In this document: positions 1 to 6,125 of the stretch, piece by piece
How the letters are laid out: each line of letters starts with the position of its first letter
Numbering within the stretch: the stretch's first letter is position 1
NCBI GenBank assembly: GCA_029051965.1
Contig: JAIDJZ010000023.1
Coordinates: 1-7,286, forward strand
DNA length: 7,286 bases
From: Paramuribaculum sp.
GTDB taxonomy: Bacteria; Bacteroidota; Bacteroidia; Bacteroidales; Muribaculaceae
Reading direction: 5' to 3'
The notes under the pieces: generated by a model
The model's input: the letters and a program-made list of their open reading frames with translations, nothing else
Databases searched by the model: none
Told to the model about the DNA's origin: nothing
Made by a program: the position numbers and the translations under genes

Positions 1-36
1 AAAGCGGGAAAGTAGGTAACCGCCCCCTTAACCGAC

Positions 37-78
37 GAAACGGCCCTGATCATAACGACCAGGGCCGTTTCTATTTTT
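37..78 (+). terminator. Strong intrinsic terminator of a gene left of the window
   Basis: A perfect 12-bp inverted repeat (37-48 with 60-71, GAAACGGCCCTG / CAGGGCCGTTTC) with an 11-nt loop is followed by TATTTTT (72-78). This is a textbook rho-independent terminator reading rightwards. It must serve a gene upstream; stop codons at 13-15 (TAG) and 17-19 (TAA) in two frames could end that gene, but the visible piece is too short to identify it. The T-run is only on the + side, so it is not bidirectional. Confidence 0.85.
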
Positions 79-109
79 AGAGCTCCGCATTTACATTTCA
101 CTCTGAACT

Positions 110-691
110 ATGGTTGAACTCTCTCAGATACCCGTGATCGCCTCATGGCTTCGCAGCAATGGTGGCGCAAGCGATGACGTGCTCCGCCGCCTTTGTGGTT
201 TATTGTCACCTCTTATCCTTCCCAGACGTGCTGTAGTCGTCGCCGAAGGGAAGACCACCGGCGAGGCCTACTTCATCGAGAAGGGAATGACACGAAGCTA
301 CTGGATGGTCGACGGGCAGGAAGTGACAACCTCTTTTTCCGTCGAGGGAAGCATCGTGTTCAGCATGGATGAGCTCTACTATGGATTGCCGAGCGAGGAG
401 TATGTCGAAACGGTCGAGAATTCCTCCCTGTTCGCCATATCTCTTGTGGATCTTGCGACTATTGTGCGTTCCGAAAGAACACTCAATGAGTGGTGGATCC
501 GGATTCATCAGAACGAGTACCGCCGGCTCCACAGATCCCACAAGGAGAGGCTGACAATGTCTGCGGCCGACCGATATCGTTCCTTTGCGCGTCAGTTTCC
601 CGAAGTCTGTCGCCGTGGACGGTTGACCGACATCGCCTCCTATCTTGGCATTACGCTTCCGACTCTCAGCCGTATTCGCGCCGAGAAGTGA
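110..691 (+). CDS. Crp/Fnr-family transcriptional regulator
   Basis: The product is a 193-residue, probably dimeric, cytoplasmic DNA-binding regulator. Residues about 24-120 fit the cyclic-nucleotide-binding-like beta-roll (FIEKGMTRSYW at 55-65 is the typical strand pattern). Residues about 121-150 fit the dimer helix. The C-terminus is a short winged helix-turn-helix whose recognition part, LTDIASYLGITLPTLSRIR (172-190), is close to the form common in Bacteroidetes Crp-like proteins. The phosphate-binding cassette of true cAMP receptors (a Gly-Glu followed by Arg-Ala/Ser) is not recognisable: the matching stretch, about 81-100, reads SIVFSMDELYYGLPSEEYVE. I infer that it does not bind cAMP in the classical way; its ligand, if any, is unknown. 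The protein ends almost directly after the recognition helix, which is usual for this subgroup. ATG at 110 starts the domain at the expected place; there is no Shine-Dalgarno sequence, as is normal in this phylum. It lies between two terminators, so it is probably monocistronic. Targets cannot be read from the sequence. Confidence 0.87.
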   Translation: MVELSQIPVIASWLRSNGGASDDVLRRLCGLLSPLILPRRAVVVAEGKTTGEAYFIEKGMTRSYWMVDGQEVTTSFSVEGSIVFSMDELYYGLPSEEYVETVENSSLFAISLVDLATIVRSERTLNEWWIRIHQNEYRRLHRSHKERLTMSAADRYRSFARQFPEVCRRGRLTDIASYLGITLPTLSRIRAEK

Positions 692-698
692 GAGGCAT

Positions 699-722
699 GC
701 ACAGACGTACTGTGCTTTTTTT
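699..722 (+). terminator. Weak intrinsic terminator after the Crp-like gene
   Basis: GCACAG (699-704) pairs with CTGTGC (710-715) around a 5-nt loop, directly followed by seven T (716-722). It starts 7 bases after the stop codon of the regulator gene. The stem is short (6 bp), so readthrough into the acyltransferase gene is possible. Confidence 0.6.
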
Positions 723-756
723 GTTCTAAAGCAAATTTTTTGAGTAGGGGAATTCT

Positions 757-764
757 TATTTTTG
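757..764 (+). promoter_or_regulatory. Candidate -7 promoter element for the acyltransferase gene
   Basis: TATTTTTG matches the Bacteroidota -7 consensus TAnnTTTG exactly and lies 30 bases before the ATG, implying a leader of about 25 nt. A TTTG that could act as the -33 element sits at 739-742, but the 14-base gap is shorter than the usual 19-21, so the -33 match is poor. Its position just after a terminator supports it being real. Confidence 0.42.
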
Positions 765-794
765 CAGTGAGAAACCAATCCTAACTGCATTGCC

Positions 795-1940
795 ATGACT
801 CGAACAGTCCCTCAGAACCCTACATCTGTGCCGCGCTACGAATTGCTCGACGGCCTTCGCGGTGTTGCCGCATTGTTTGTGATCCTCTATCATTTCTGCG
901 AAGCCTTTGCGACATCGCCTACAGACCAGATGTTCAACCACGGCTATCTCGCCGTAGACTTCTTTTTCGTACTCTCAGGATTCGTGATCGGATATGCCTA
1001 CGACGGTCGCTGGAGCCGTGGGATGACTCCCGGACGCTTTATGCTTCGACGCGTCATCAGGCTGCAGCCGATGGTCGTTCTGAGCCTGCTGTTAGGAGTC
1101 ATTGCCTATCTGATTCAGGGAAGCGTACGCTGGGACGGGACGCCTGTCACGCTTCCGACATTGATCGTGGCGCTTGTTTTAGGAATGTTTCTCATACCGG
1201 TCATTCCCGGCGCAAGCTATGATGTGCGTGGCAACGGCGAGATGTTTCCGCTCAACGGCCCGAGCTGGTCTCTGTTTTTCGAATATATCGGAAGCATTCT
1301 CTACGCGCTTGTTCTCCATCGCCTGTCCGACCGTTGGCTGAAGCTCGTCGTCTTTCTCTCCGGAGTCGCTCTGGCCGCATGGGCGGTGACCGACATGTCC
1401 GGTGCCTATCATCTCGGTGTCGGATGGGGCATGGCCGACTGGGGATTAATCGGAGGATTTCTCCGCCTTTCATTCTCGTTCTCGATCGGGCTGCTTATGC
1501 AGCGCCGATTCAGACCGGCAAAGATCCGGGGTGCATTCTGGATCTGTTCGGCATTGATCGCAGCGATTCTTGTCTGTCCCTATGTAGGCGGCCCTGATCC
1601 ATCGCTTCTGAATGGCATTTACGACGCCGTGGCAGCGATTTTCCTCTTCCCCGCGATAGTTTGGCTCGGTGCGTGCGGAACGACGTCTGACGCCTTCTCT
1701 GCGCGTTTGTGCGAAACTCTCGGTGAGCTCTCCTATCCCGTCTACATTGTCCACTATCCGGTCATGTATCTCTTCTACGCGTGGGTCTGGACAAACGGAC
1801 TTGTCTACACGCAAGTCTGGCCCGTCTGCTGCGGTCTGTTTGTGCTGATACTTATTCTGGCGTGGGTCTCCCTCCGGTTCTACGATCGGCCGGTCCGCAG
1901 CAGGCTAACAGCTTGGCTCGCGTCGCGAAAACGTCTGTAG
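795..1940 (+). CDS. Membrane acyltransferase, OafA/YrhL (acyltransferase 3) family
   Basis: The product is a 381-residue multi-pass inner-membrane protein that very probably transfers an acyl group, typically acetyl, onto a cell-envelope sugar. The family hallmarks are in order. RYELLDGLRGVAALFVILYH (14-33) carries the conserved Asp19, Arg22 and the His33 thought to be catalytic in the family. GYLAVDFFFVLSGFVIGY (50-67) is the second signature. Next come an Arg-rich loop with MLRRVIRLQP (83-92) and NGPSWSLFFE (154-163), the usual W-S-L-x-x-E motif. About ten hydrophobic segments follow one another to near the C-terminus, which ends in a basic stretch (WLASRKRL). Length is normal for a stand-alone acyltransferase 3 domain without the extra SGNH domain. 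The third signature is slightly unusual in reading LQP where RLxP is common. The substrate cannot be told from sequence. O-antigen, capsule or another exported glycan are the likely options; a polysaccharide glycosyltransferase lies 4 kb away, but that is weak context. The upstream neighbour is a Crp-like regulator, which might control it (inference only). Confidence 0.92.
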   Translation: MTRTVPQNPTSVPRYELLDGLRGVAALFVILYHFCEAFATSPTDQMFNHGYLAVDFFFVLSGFVIGYAYDGRWSRGMTPGRFMLRRVIRLQPMVVLSLLLGVIAYLIQGSVRWDGTPVTLPTLIVALVLGMFLIPVIPGASYDVRGNGEMFPLNGPSWSLFFEYIGSILYALVLHRLSDRWLKLVVFLSGVALAAWAVTDMSGAYHLGVGWGMADWGLIGGFLRLSFSFSIGLLMQRRFRPAKIRGAFWICSALIAAILVCPYVGGPDPSLLNGIYDAVAAIFLFPAIVWLGACGTTSDAFSARLCETLGELSYPVYIVHYPVMYLFYAWVWTNGLVYTQVWPVCCGLFVLILILAWVSLRFYDRPVRSRLTAWLASRKRL

Positions 1941-1981
1941 ACGGCTGCTGATATTCTGTGCTGCAATGTGATATAAAAAGC

Positions 1982-2015
1982 AACGAGGGGTCGTCGTCAC
2001 GACGTCTCCTCGTTT
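1982..2015 (+). terminator. Hairpin terminator after the acyltransferase gene, poor T-run
   Basis: A 15-pair stem-loop, AACGAGGGGTCGTCG (1982-1996) against CGACGTCTCCTCGTT (2000-2014), has one G-T wobble (1989/2007), one T-T mismatch (1991/2005) and a 3-nt loop. The rightward tail is only TTTAGATAAT, while the left side is preceded by AAAAAG (1975-1980), giving a T-run for leftward transcription. It begins 41 bases after the acyltransferase stop. It is probably this gene's terminator and perhaps bidirectional, although no leftward gene is visible here. Confidence 0.55.
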
Positions 2016-2117
2016 AGATAATAAACCAATCATTATCACATTTCTTGCAATGGAAAAAGTAATTTTGCTATGTACTATTAGAACGCAAAACACCCCTGAA
2101 AGTTTATCCCGCCCCTC

Positions 2118-2185
2118 TAAATTTAAATCTTTTTAATAAAATCGTTTATTTAAAAGCAACTACTGCTTTTTTTGATTTAAATTTA
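2118..2185. repeat. Nested AT-rich inverted repeats with two competing inner hairpins
   Basis: TAAATTTAAATC (2118-2129) is perfectly inverted at 2174-2185 (GATTTAAATTTA). Inside lie two hairpins: TTTTAATAAA (2131-2140) with TTTATT-T-AAAA (2145-2155, one bulged T), and AAAAGCA (2152-2158) with TGCTTTT (2164-2170), loop ACTAC, followed by three more T. The inner hairpins share AAAA at 2152-2155, so they cannot both form fully. Each outer arm also contains the palindrome ATTTAAAT, so the arms could equally be paired protein-binding sites. The AT-only composition makes chance repeats likelier than usual. Confidence 0.5.
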
Positions 2186-2219
2186 AACTGTTTCTAAGGA
2201 CGGAAGCAGGAAAATTTGT

Positions 2220-2227
2220 TATCTTTG
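2220..2227 (+). promoter_or_regulatory. Candidate recA promoter, -7 element (distal)
   Basis: TATCTTTG matches TAnnTTTG exactly. It would start transcription near 2234 and give recA a leader of about 150 nt. No clear TTTG lies at the ideal distance upstream; the nearest similar word is TTTC at 2191-2194, 25 bases away. The flanking upstream sequence is AT-rich, as promoters are. Confidence 0.42.
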
Positions 2228-2236
2228 TGTCTCACA

Positions 2237-2273
2237 CCGTGACAATGTTCCCTGAAGAAGTCTTCGGTCACGG
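2237..2273 (+). promoter_or_regulatory. Inverted repeat at the 5' end of the probable recA leader
   Basis: CCGTGAC (2237-2243) is perfectly inverted by GTCACGG (2267-2273). Nested inside is the odd palindrome GAAG-T-CTTC (2257-2265). The repeat begins about 10 bases after the distal -7 element. It could be an operator overlapping the transcription start, or a 5' stem-loop of the mRNA. I do not recognise it as a known SOS box. Confidence 0.4.
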
Positions 2274-2325
2274 ATGTTTAACTAATTTTTTGGAACGCGT
2301 GCAGCGATTATGCCCGTCCGCGGCT

Positions 2326-2333
2326 TAATTTTG
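2326..2333 (+). promoter_or_regulatory. Candidate recA promoter, -7 element (proximal)
   Basis: TAATTTTG matches TAnnTTTG exactly and lies 50 bases before the recA ATG, predicting a leader of about 44 nt. There is no TTTG at the expected -33 spacing. It could work together with, or instead of, the element at 2220-2227. Confidence 0.35.
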
Positions 2334-2383
2334 CATCGTACTTCCTACAACACACTTGAATAACAAATAATCTCACAATAGAA

Positions 2384-3550
2384 ATGGCAAAAAAAGAAAC
2401 AACAAAGAAGGGTGCGGCTGTCGACCCCAAAGCGGCTAAGCTGAGTGCTCTCAACCAGGCTCTTGCTCGCATCGAGAAAGACTTCGGCAAAGGAAGCATC
2501 ATGAAACTCGGCGATGAAGTGATCGAGGATGTCGATGTGATTCCGACAGGATCCATATCGCTTAACTATGCCCTTGGTGTCGGCGGTTTTCCGCGCGGCC
2601 GAATCATCGAAATCTACGGACCGGAATCGTCCGGTAAGACAACGCTCGCGATCCACGCAATCGCTGAAGCTCAGAAAGCGGGCGGAATCGCGGCTATGAT
2701 CGATGCCGAACATGCGTTCGACCGCTTCTATGCCGAAAAACTCGGCGTGGATGTCAACAACCTCCTTATCGCTCAGCCCGACAACGGAGAGCAGGCGCTC
2801 GAAATCGCCGAACAGCTGATCCGTTCAGCCGCTGTCGACATTCTTGTTGTAGACTCTGTTGCGGCTCTGACTCCCAAAAACGAGATCGAAGGCGACATGG
2901 GCGAGCGCAATGTCGGACTTCAGGCCCGACTCATGTCTCAGGCAATGAGAAAACTGACCGGTGCGATCTCGCGGACAAACACGACATGCATCTTCATCAA
3001 TCAGCTTCGTGAAAAAATCGGTGTCATGTTCGGTCCGAGCGAGACTACGACCGGCGGCAACGCCCTGAAATTCTATGCGACAGTGCGCATCGACATCCGC
3101 TCAAGCTCGACAATCAAGGATGGCGAAGATATCCTCGGACGCCACACCAAAGTCAAAGTCGTCAAAAACAAAGTTGCGCCCCCGTTCCGTAGAGCCGAAT
3201 TCGACATCATGTTCGGCGAAGGCATCTCCCGTTCAGGCGAAATCATTGACCTCGGTGTTGAATACGGAATAATCCAGAAGAGCGGCTCATGGTTCAGCTA
3301 TGGAGGGTCCAAGCTTGCCCAGGGACGAGATGCAGCCAAGCGTGTCGTCATGGACAACCCTGAGCTCGCCGACGAACTCGAAGAAAAGATCATGGCTGCG
3401 ATGAAAGCCAAATCCGACGAACGCCGCGGAGGAAAGGGCGCTAAAGCGGCCGCTGCAGCTCCGAAATCTGGCGATGTCGAGGATCTTGACGAACTCGACG
3501 ACCTCGATGCCGACCTCGGCGACGATTTTTCGATCGACGAAGATCTGTAA
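2384..3550 (+). CDS. recA: RecA recombinase
   Basis: This is the bacterial RecA: it forms ATP-dependent filaments on single-stranded DNA, pairs homologous strands in recombinational repair, and in species with an SOS system activates LexA cleavage. The 388-residue product carries all hallmarks. Walker [10 protein letters not shown] is at 79-87 (Lys85), the catalytic Glu109 lies in DAEHA, and the Walker B Asp157 lies in LVVDSV. Loop L1 ([18 protein letters not shown]) and loop L2 around 217-225 bind DNA. Numbering runs 13 ahead of E. coli RecA because of a longer, Lys-rich N-terminus ([10 protein letters not shown]). L2 reads GPSETTTGG where nearly all RecAs I know read GNPETTTGG, while the key Glu220 and the glycines are kept. 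After the core comes an Ala/Lys/Arg-rich linker and a very acidic tail (362-388, 14 of 27 residues Asp/Glu), longer than the E. coli tail. Such tails restrain filament loading in studied RecAs. The ATG at 2384 is preferred because the protein aligns from its second codons; no Shine-Dalgarno sequence is present. It is probably transcribed alone from promoters in the preceding gap and ends at the terminator 3601-3646. Confidence 0.99.
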   Translation: MAKKETTKKGAAVDPKAAKLSALNQALARIEKDFGKGSIMKLGDEVIEDVDVIPTGSISLNYALGVGGFPRGRIIEIYGPESSGKTTLAIHAIAEAQKAGGIAAMIDAEHAFDRFYAEKLGVDVNNLLIAQPDNGEQALEIAEQLIRSAAVDILVVDSVAALTPKNEIEGDMGERNVGLQARLMSQAMRKLTGAISRTNTTCIFINQLREKIGVMFGPSETTTGGNALKFYATVRIDIRSSSTIKDGEDILGRHTKVKVVKNKVAPPFRRAEFDIMFGEGISRSGEIIDLGVEYGIIQKSGSWFSYGGSKLAQGRDAAKRVVMDNPELADELEEKIMAAMKAKSDERRGGKGAKAAAAAPKSGDVEDLDELDDLDADLGDDFSIDEDL

Positions 3551-3561
3551 GGCAAAAAAAC

Positions 3562-3588
3562 GGGACTCGTTCGTTGAACTTTTGTCCC
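3562..3588 (+). other. Small hairpin in the recA 3' region
   Basis: GGGAC (3562-3566) pairs with GTCCC (3584-3588), enclosing GTTC-GTT-GAAC (3569-3579) across an internal loop. It is preceded by seven A (3554-3560) and not followed by a good T-run, so it is not a convincing terminator. It might be a 3'-end protecting structure in the recA mRNA. Confidence 0.35.
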
Positions 3589-3600
3589 TTCAGACCGTGT

Positions 3601-3646
3601 TATAGCGTTAGAGAAATGTAACAATTATCTAACGCTATATTTTTTT
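3601..3646 (+). terminator. Strong intrinsic terminator after recA
   Basis: A perfect 12-bp stem (TATAGCGTTAGA 3601-3612 with TCTAACGCTATA 3628-3639) and a 15-nt loop are followed directly by seven T (3640-3646). It lies 50 bases after the recA stop codon. Unusually, its T-run ends only four bases before the ATG of the next gene, leaving no room for a normal promoter and leader between them. Confidence 0.85.
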
Positions 3647-3650
3647 GTTG

Positions 3651-6125
3651 ATGAACAACCGATCCGCCGTTTCACTTATTGGCATCCTCCTCCTTGCCCT
3701 CCTGTCGGAAGCTGCAGCTGCTCCGCTCTCTCCTTCAGCCGCGCTCCAGCGCGCCATGCCACGGCTTCGTTCCGGCAGTCTCACGAATCTGACGACATCC
3801 TCCGCGGCCATGCCACGGCTCGTCCACACGATGGAACGCAGCGGCACCCCGACCCTCTATTTCTTCTCCTGCGGTTCCGACGGCTATGCTGTCCTTCCTG
3901 CAAGCGACCGCACCGGCGCGACAGTGCTCGGCTATGCCGACGGAACGTTCGATCCCGACTCACTGCCCGACAATCTACGTTGGTGGCTCAGCCAGTACAG
4001 TGCGGAAATCTATCTTCTTGAGAACAGCCCGACGGCCTCGGCCGACGTCGGCCCCGTCGCAATCGAAGAGCGCGACGCGATCGAGCCGCTGATGGCGACC
4101 CGGTGGAACCAGAGCGACCCCTACAATCTGTTCTGCCCTCTCGTCGACGGAACGCGCTGTCCCGTCGGATGCGTTGCCTCAGCTATGGCGCAGGTGATGA
4201 AAAAGTGGAACCACCCTCAGAAAGGAACCGGCAGCAACACCTACTACTCTACAGCTGCCGGTAAAGATCTGACGGTCGATTTCTCGCAGACGGACTTCGA
4301 CTGGCAACTGATGGCCGACACCTACGACAGCTCCGCCTCCGAGGATGCACGCAACGCCGTGGCAACGCTCATGTACAGTTGTGCCGTGGCCGTCGAGATG
4401 CACTTCACCCCTGTGGCAAGCACCTCAAGCTACACGATGGCCACGCAGGCTCTTGTCCGCTATTTCGGCTACGACAAAGGGCTGCGCAACCTGTCACGCA
4501 ACTATTTTGAGCTGGCCGACTGGATGACGCTCATCTACGACGAACTTGCCGCCGGGCGTCCCGTTCTCTATGGCGGGTCAAACGATGAAGGCGGACATGC
4601 CTTCGTCTGCGACGGCTACCGCTCCGACGGATATTTCCACATCAACTGGGGATGGGGTGGCTACAGCGACGGCTATTTCCTGCTGACGGCGCTCAACCCC
4701 GTCGACCAGGGCATCGGAGGCTCCGTCGGCGGCTATAACCTGAATCAGTACGTCATTGTCGGCATCCGGCCCGCTGTCGAAGGATCGGAATACATTCCCG
4801 TTTTGGAATTCATGTCCGACTTCACCGTCGGCAGCCATGACTATGAACGCGCCTCCGGTGTGACGGTTTCCTTTTCCGATCCAGAAAAGATCTATAACAT
4901 GTCGACCGAGGAGATCGAAATCTATCCCGGAGTGGAGCTGACCGATGCCGACGGAAACGTCACATATATCGCCGCCGACTCATCAGTGACGCTCCCGAAA
5001 GGCTACGGATTGAAATCCTACTCCATATCAGCCGACCGGTTTCCTGAGTCAGGGACATATGTCGTGACGCCCGCCGTCCGGCTCGCCGACAGCCGTAACT
5101 GGTATGCCGCACATGTCCGCATGACAAATATACGCCAGTATGATCTGATAGCGACCCCCTCCCGGCTGACGTTCAGGAGCGTGGCGGAAGCCGGAGTGAC
5201 GCAGGATTCGCTCGCGCTGATATCGCCGGTTCACCCTGCCGCGACCTGCGGAATCACAGCTGTTCTGACTAACTCCGGAGAAGAGGAATACTACCGCATT
5301 GTGACCCCTGTGCTCTGGCGTGGCGACGTCGAAGTCGCCCAGGCCGACGGCATTGCCGTCGATCTCGAAGGCGGAATGAGCAGTCGCTTCGAATGGATCG
5401 GCTCCTTCCCCTCCTATCTCTCCCCAGGAACATATACGCTCACCCTTGTCGACAACGCCGGCCGATCTCTTGGCGAAGGCATATCCGTCGATGTGACAGC
5501 CCGTCCCTCGTCACAGACCGAAGTCAGCGTCCCGAGCGTGACCATAGCCGGAACCGAAGCAGTCGGCTCCTCGACGGAATCACCCGTCCTTGCCGACCTC
5601 TCCGATTGCGTCATTGCGATGACCGTCCGTTGCGACAAAGGCTATATCGGCGAGACTGTCAACGGTGCCGTCTGGTATAGCGAGACCGAAGGCGTCGTCG
5701 GTCTCGGTGGACGCTTCATCGGACTCGATCAGGGATCGCAGACAACCGTAACCGTCACCCACGATCTCGCGCAGACCCTTGATCCCGACCACGTCTATCT
5801 TCTCTACGTCAAAGGTGAAGTCTCCGGCCCGCTCGCGCCTCCCGTCTATTTCAGGGCCGATCCATCCTCAGGAATCGAACTGGTTCGCGAGGTCCGACGT
5901 CTGACGCTCTTCTCCGACAACACGACTCTTCATCTCGCCTCGCCGACAGAGTTCGACACCGTCGGGATCCATGACTTTTCAGGGCGATGCGTCGCAACTC
6001 ACGCTCTGTCGGAAAAATCCCTGTCGGCCATTGTCAGCGTCTCCTCACTGCCCTCCGGAGTCTACATAGTGACCGTAAGCGGCGGAGATGCCGCTCCGCA
6101 GTCCGCGCGCATGCTTAAGCGTTGA
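3651..6125 (+). CDS. Secreted C10-family (streptopain-like) cysteine protease with sorting tail
   Basis: The product is an exported papain-fold cysteine protease of the streptopain/SpeB type (MEROPS C10), 824 residues. Residues 1-24 are a clear Sec signal peptide without a lipobox Cys, probably cut after SEAAAA. Residues about 28-125 resemble the inhibitory propeptide of C10 zymogens (streptopain prodomain/Spi type). The catalytic domain, about 140-360, shows Cys174 in CPVGCVASAMAQVMKKW, His316 in GGHAFVCDGY, and Asn332-Trp333 in FHINWGWGGYSDGYF, so the active site looks intact. About 450 beta-rich residues follow, probably Ig-like modules. The last about 80 residues end in GIHDFSGRC...LPSGVYIVTV, resembling type A sorting domains of the type IX secretion system. 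This predicts export and surface display or release. ATG 3651 is chosen over the in-frame TTG at 3645 because the TTG overlaps the terminator T-run and the ATG gives a normal signal peptide. Promoter and leader are not visible. The stop codon region overlaps the opposing glycosyltransferase gene. Substrates are unknown; host or neighbour proteins are plausible by family analogy only. Confidence 0.93.
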   Translation: MNNRSAVSLIGILLLALLSEAAAAPLSPSAALQRAMPRLRSGSLTNLTTSSAAMPRLVHTMERSGTPTLYFFSCGSDGYAVLPASDRTGATVLGYADGTFDPDSLPDNLRWWLSQYSAEIYLLENSPTASADVGPVAIEERDAIEPLMATRWNQSDPYNLFCPLVDGTRCPVGCVASAMAQVMKKWNHPQKGTGSNTYYSTAAGKDLTVDFSQTDFDWQLMADTYDSSASEDARNAVATLMYSCAVAVEMHFTPVASTSSYTMATQALVRYFGYDKGLRNLSRNYFELADWMTLIYDELAAGRPVLYGGSNDEGGHAFVCDGYRSDGYFHINWGWGGYSDGYFLLTALNPVDQGIGGSVGGYNLNQYVIVGIRPAVEGSEYIPVLEFMSDFTVGSHDYERASGVTVSFSDPEKIYNMSTEEIEIYPGVELTDADGNVTYIAADSSVTLPKGYGLKSYSISADRFPESGTYVVTPAVRLADSRNWYAAHVRMTNIRQYDLIATPSRLTFRSVAEAGVTQDSLALISPVHPAATCGITAVLTNSGEEEYYRIVTPVLWRGDVEVAQADGIAVDLEGGMSSRFEWIGSFPSYLSPGTYTLTLVDNAGRSLGEGISVDVTARPSSQTEVSVPSVTIAGTEAVGSSTESPVLADLSDCVIAMTVRCDKGYIGETVNGAVWYSETEGVVGLGGRFIGLDQGSQTTVTVTHDLAQTLDPDHVYLLYVKGEVSGPLAPPVYFRADPSSGIELVREVRRLTLFSDNTTLHLASPTEFDTVGIHDFSGRCVATHALSEKSLSAIVSVSSLPSGVYIVTVSGGDAAPQSARMLKR
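3753..3820 (+). repeat. In-frame 14-bp direct repeat in the protease prodomain
   Basis: GCCATGCCACGGCT occurs at 3753-3766 and 3807-3820, 54 bases (18 codons) apart, and encodes AMPRL twice in the prodomain. The sequence between and after the copies does not match well, so this is either a decayed 54-bp duplication or a peptide motif repeated for function or by chance. Confidence 0.45.

Larger units (their letters stand above)
2016..2383 (+). other. AT-rich intergenic region before recA, no convincing gene
   Basis: This 368-base stretch has no convincing coding region. The longest rightward reading frames with ATG are under 30 codons. It contains an AT-rich cluster of nested inverted repeats (2118-2185), three perfect TAnnTTTG elements (2060-2067, 2220-2227, 2326-2333) and an inverted repeat in the probable recA leader (2237-2273). 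Its first half is very AT-rich; 2292-2325 is a GC-rich island containing ACGCGT and CCGCGG. It most likely holds the recA promoter(s), and possibly a small transcript. Confidence 0.7.

Noticed and set aside
206..796. Long open frame of 196 codons on the minus strand
   Set aside because: It lies antisense to the Crp-like gene, its protein has no recognisable domain and is rich in odd Cys/His/Arg content, and the + strand gene has clear family signatures.
1905..2093. 62-codon minus-strand frame over the end of the acyltransferase gene and its hairpin
   Set aside because: It overlaps both a coding end and a likely terminator, and has no recognisable features beyond a mildly hydrophobic start.
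2050..2136. 28-codon + strand frame (starting MEKVILLCTIRTQ) before the nested repeats
   Set aside because: A leader peptide was considered because it stops at the hairpins, but it has no run of regulatory codons, overlaps a candidate -7 element and is far from recA.
3645..3650. TTG at 3645 as the protease start
   Set aside because: It overlaps the terminator T-run and adds only Met-Leu before a good ATG that already gives a normal signal peptide.
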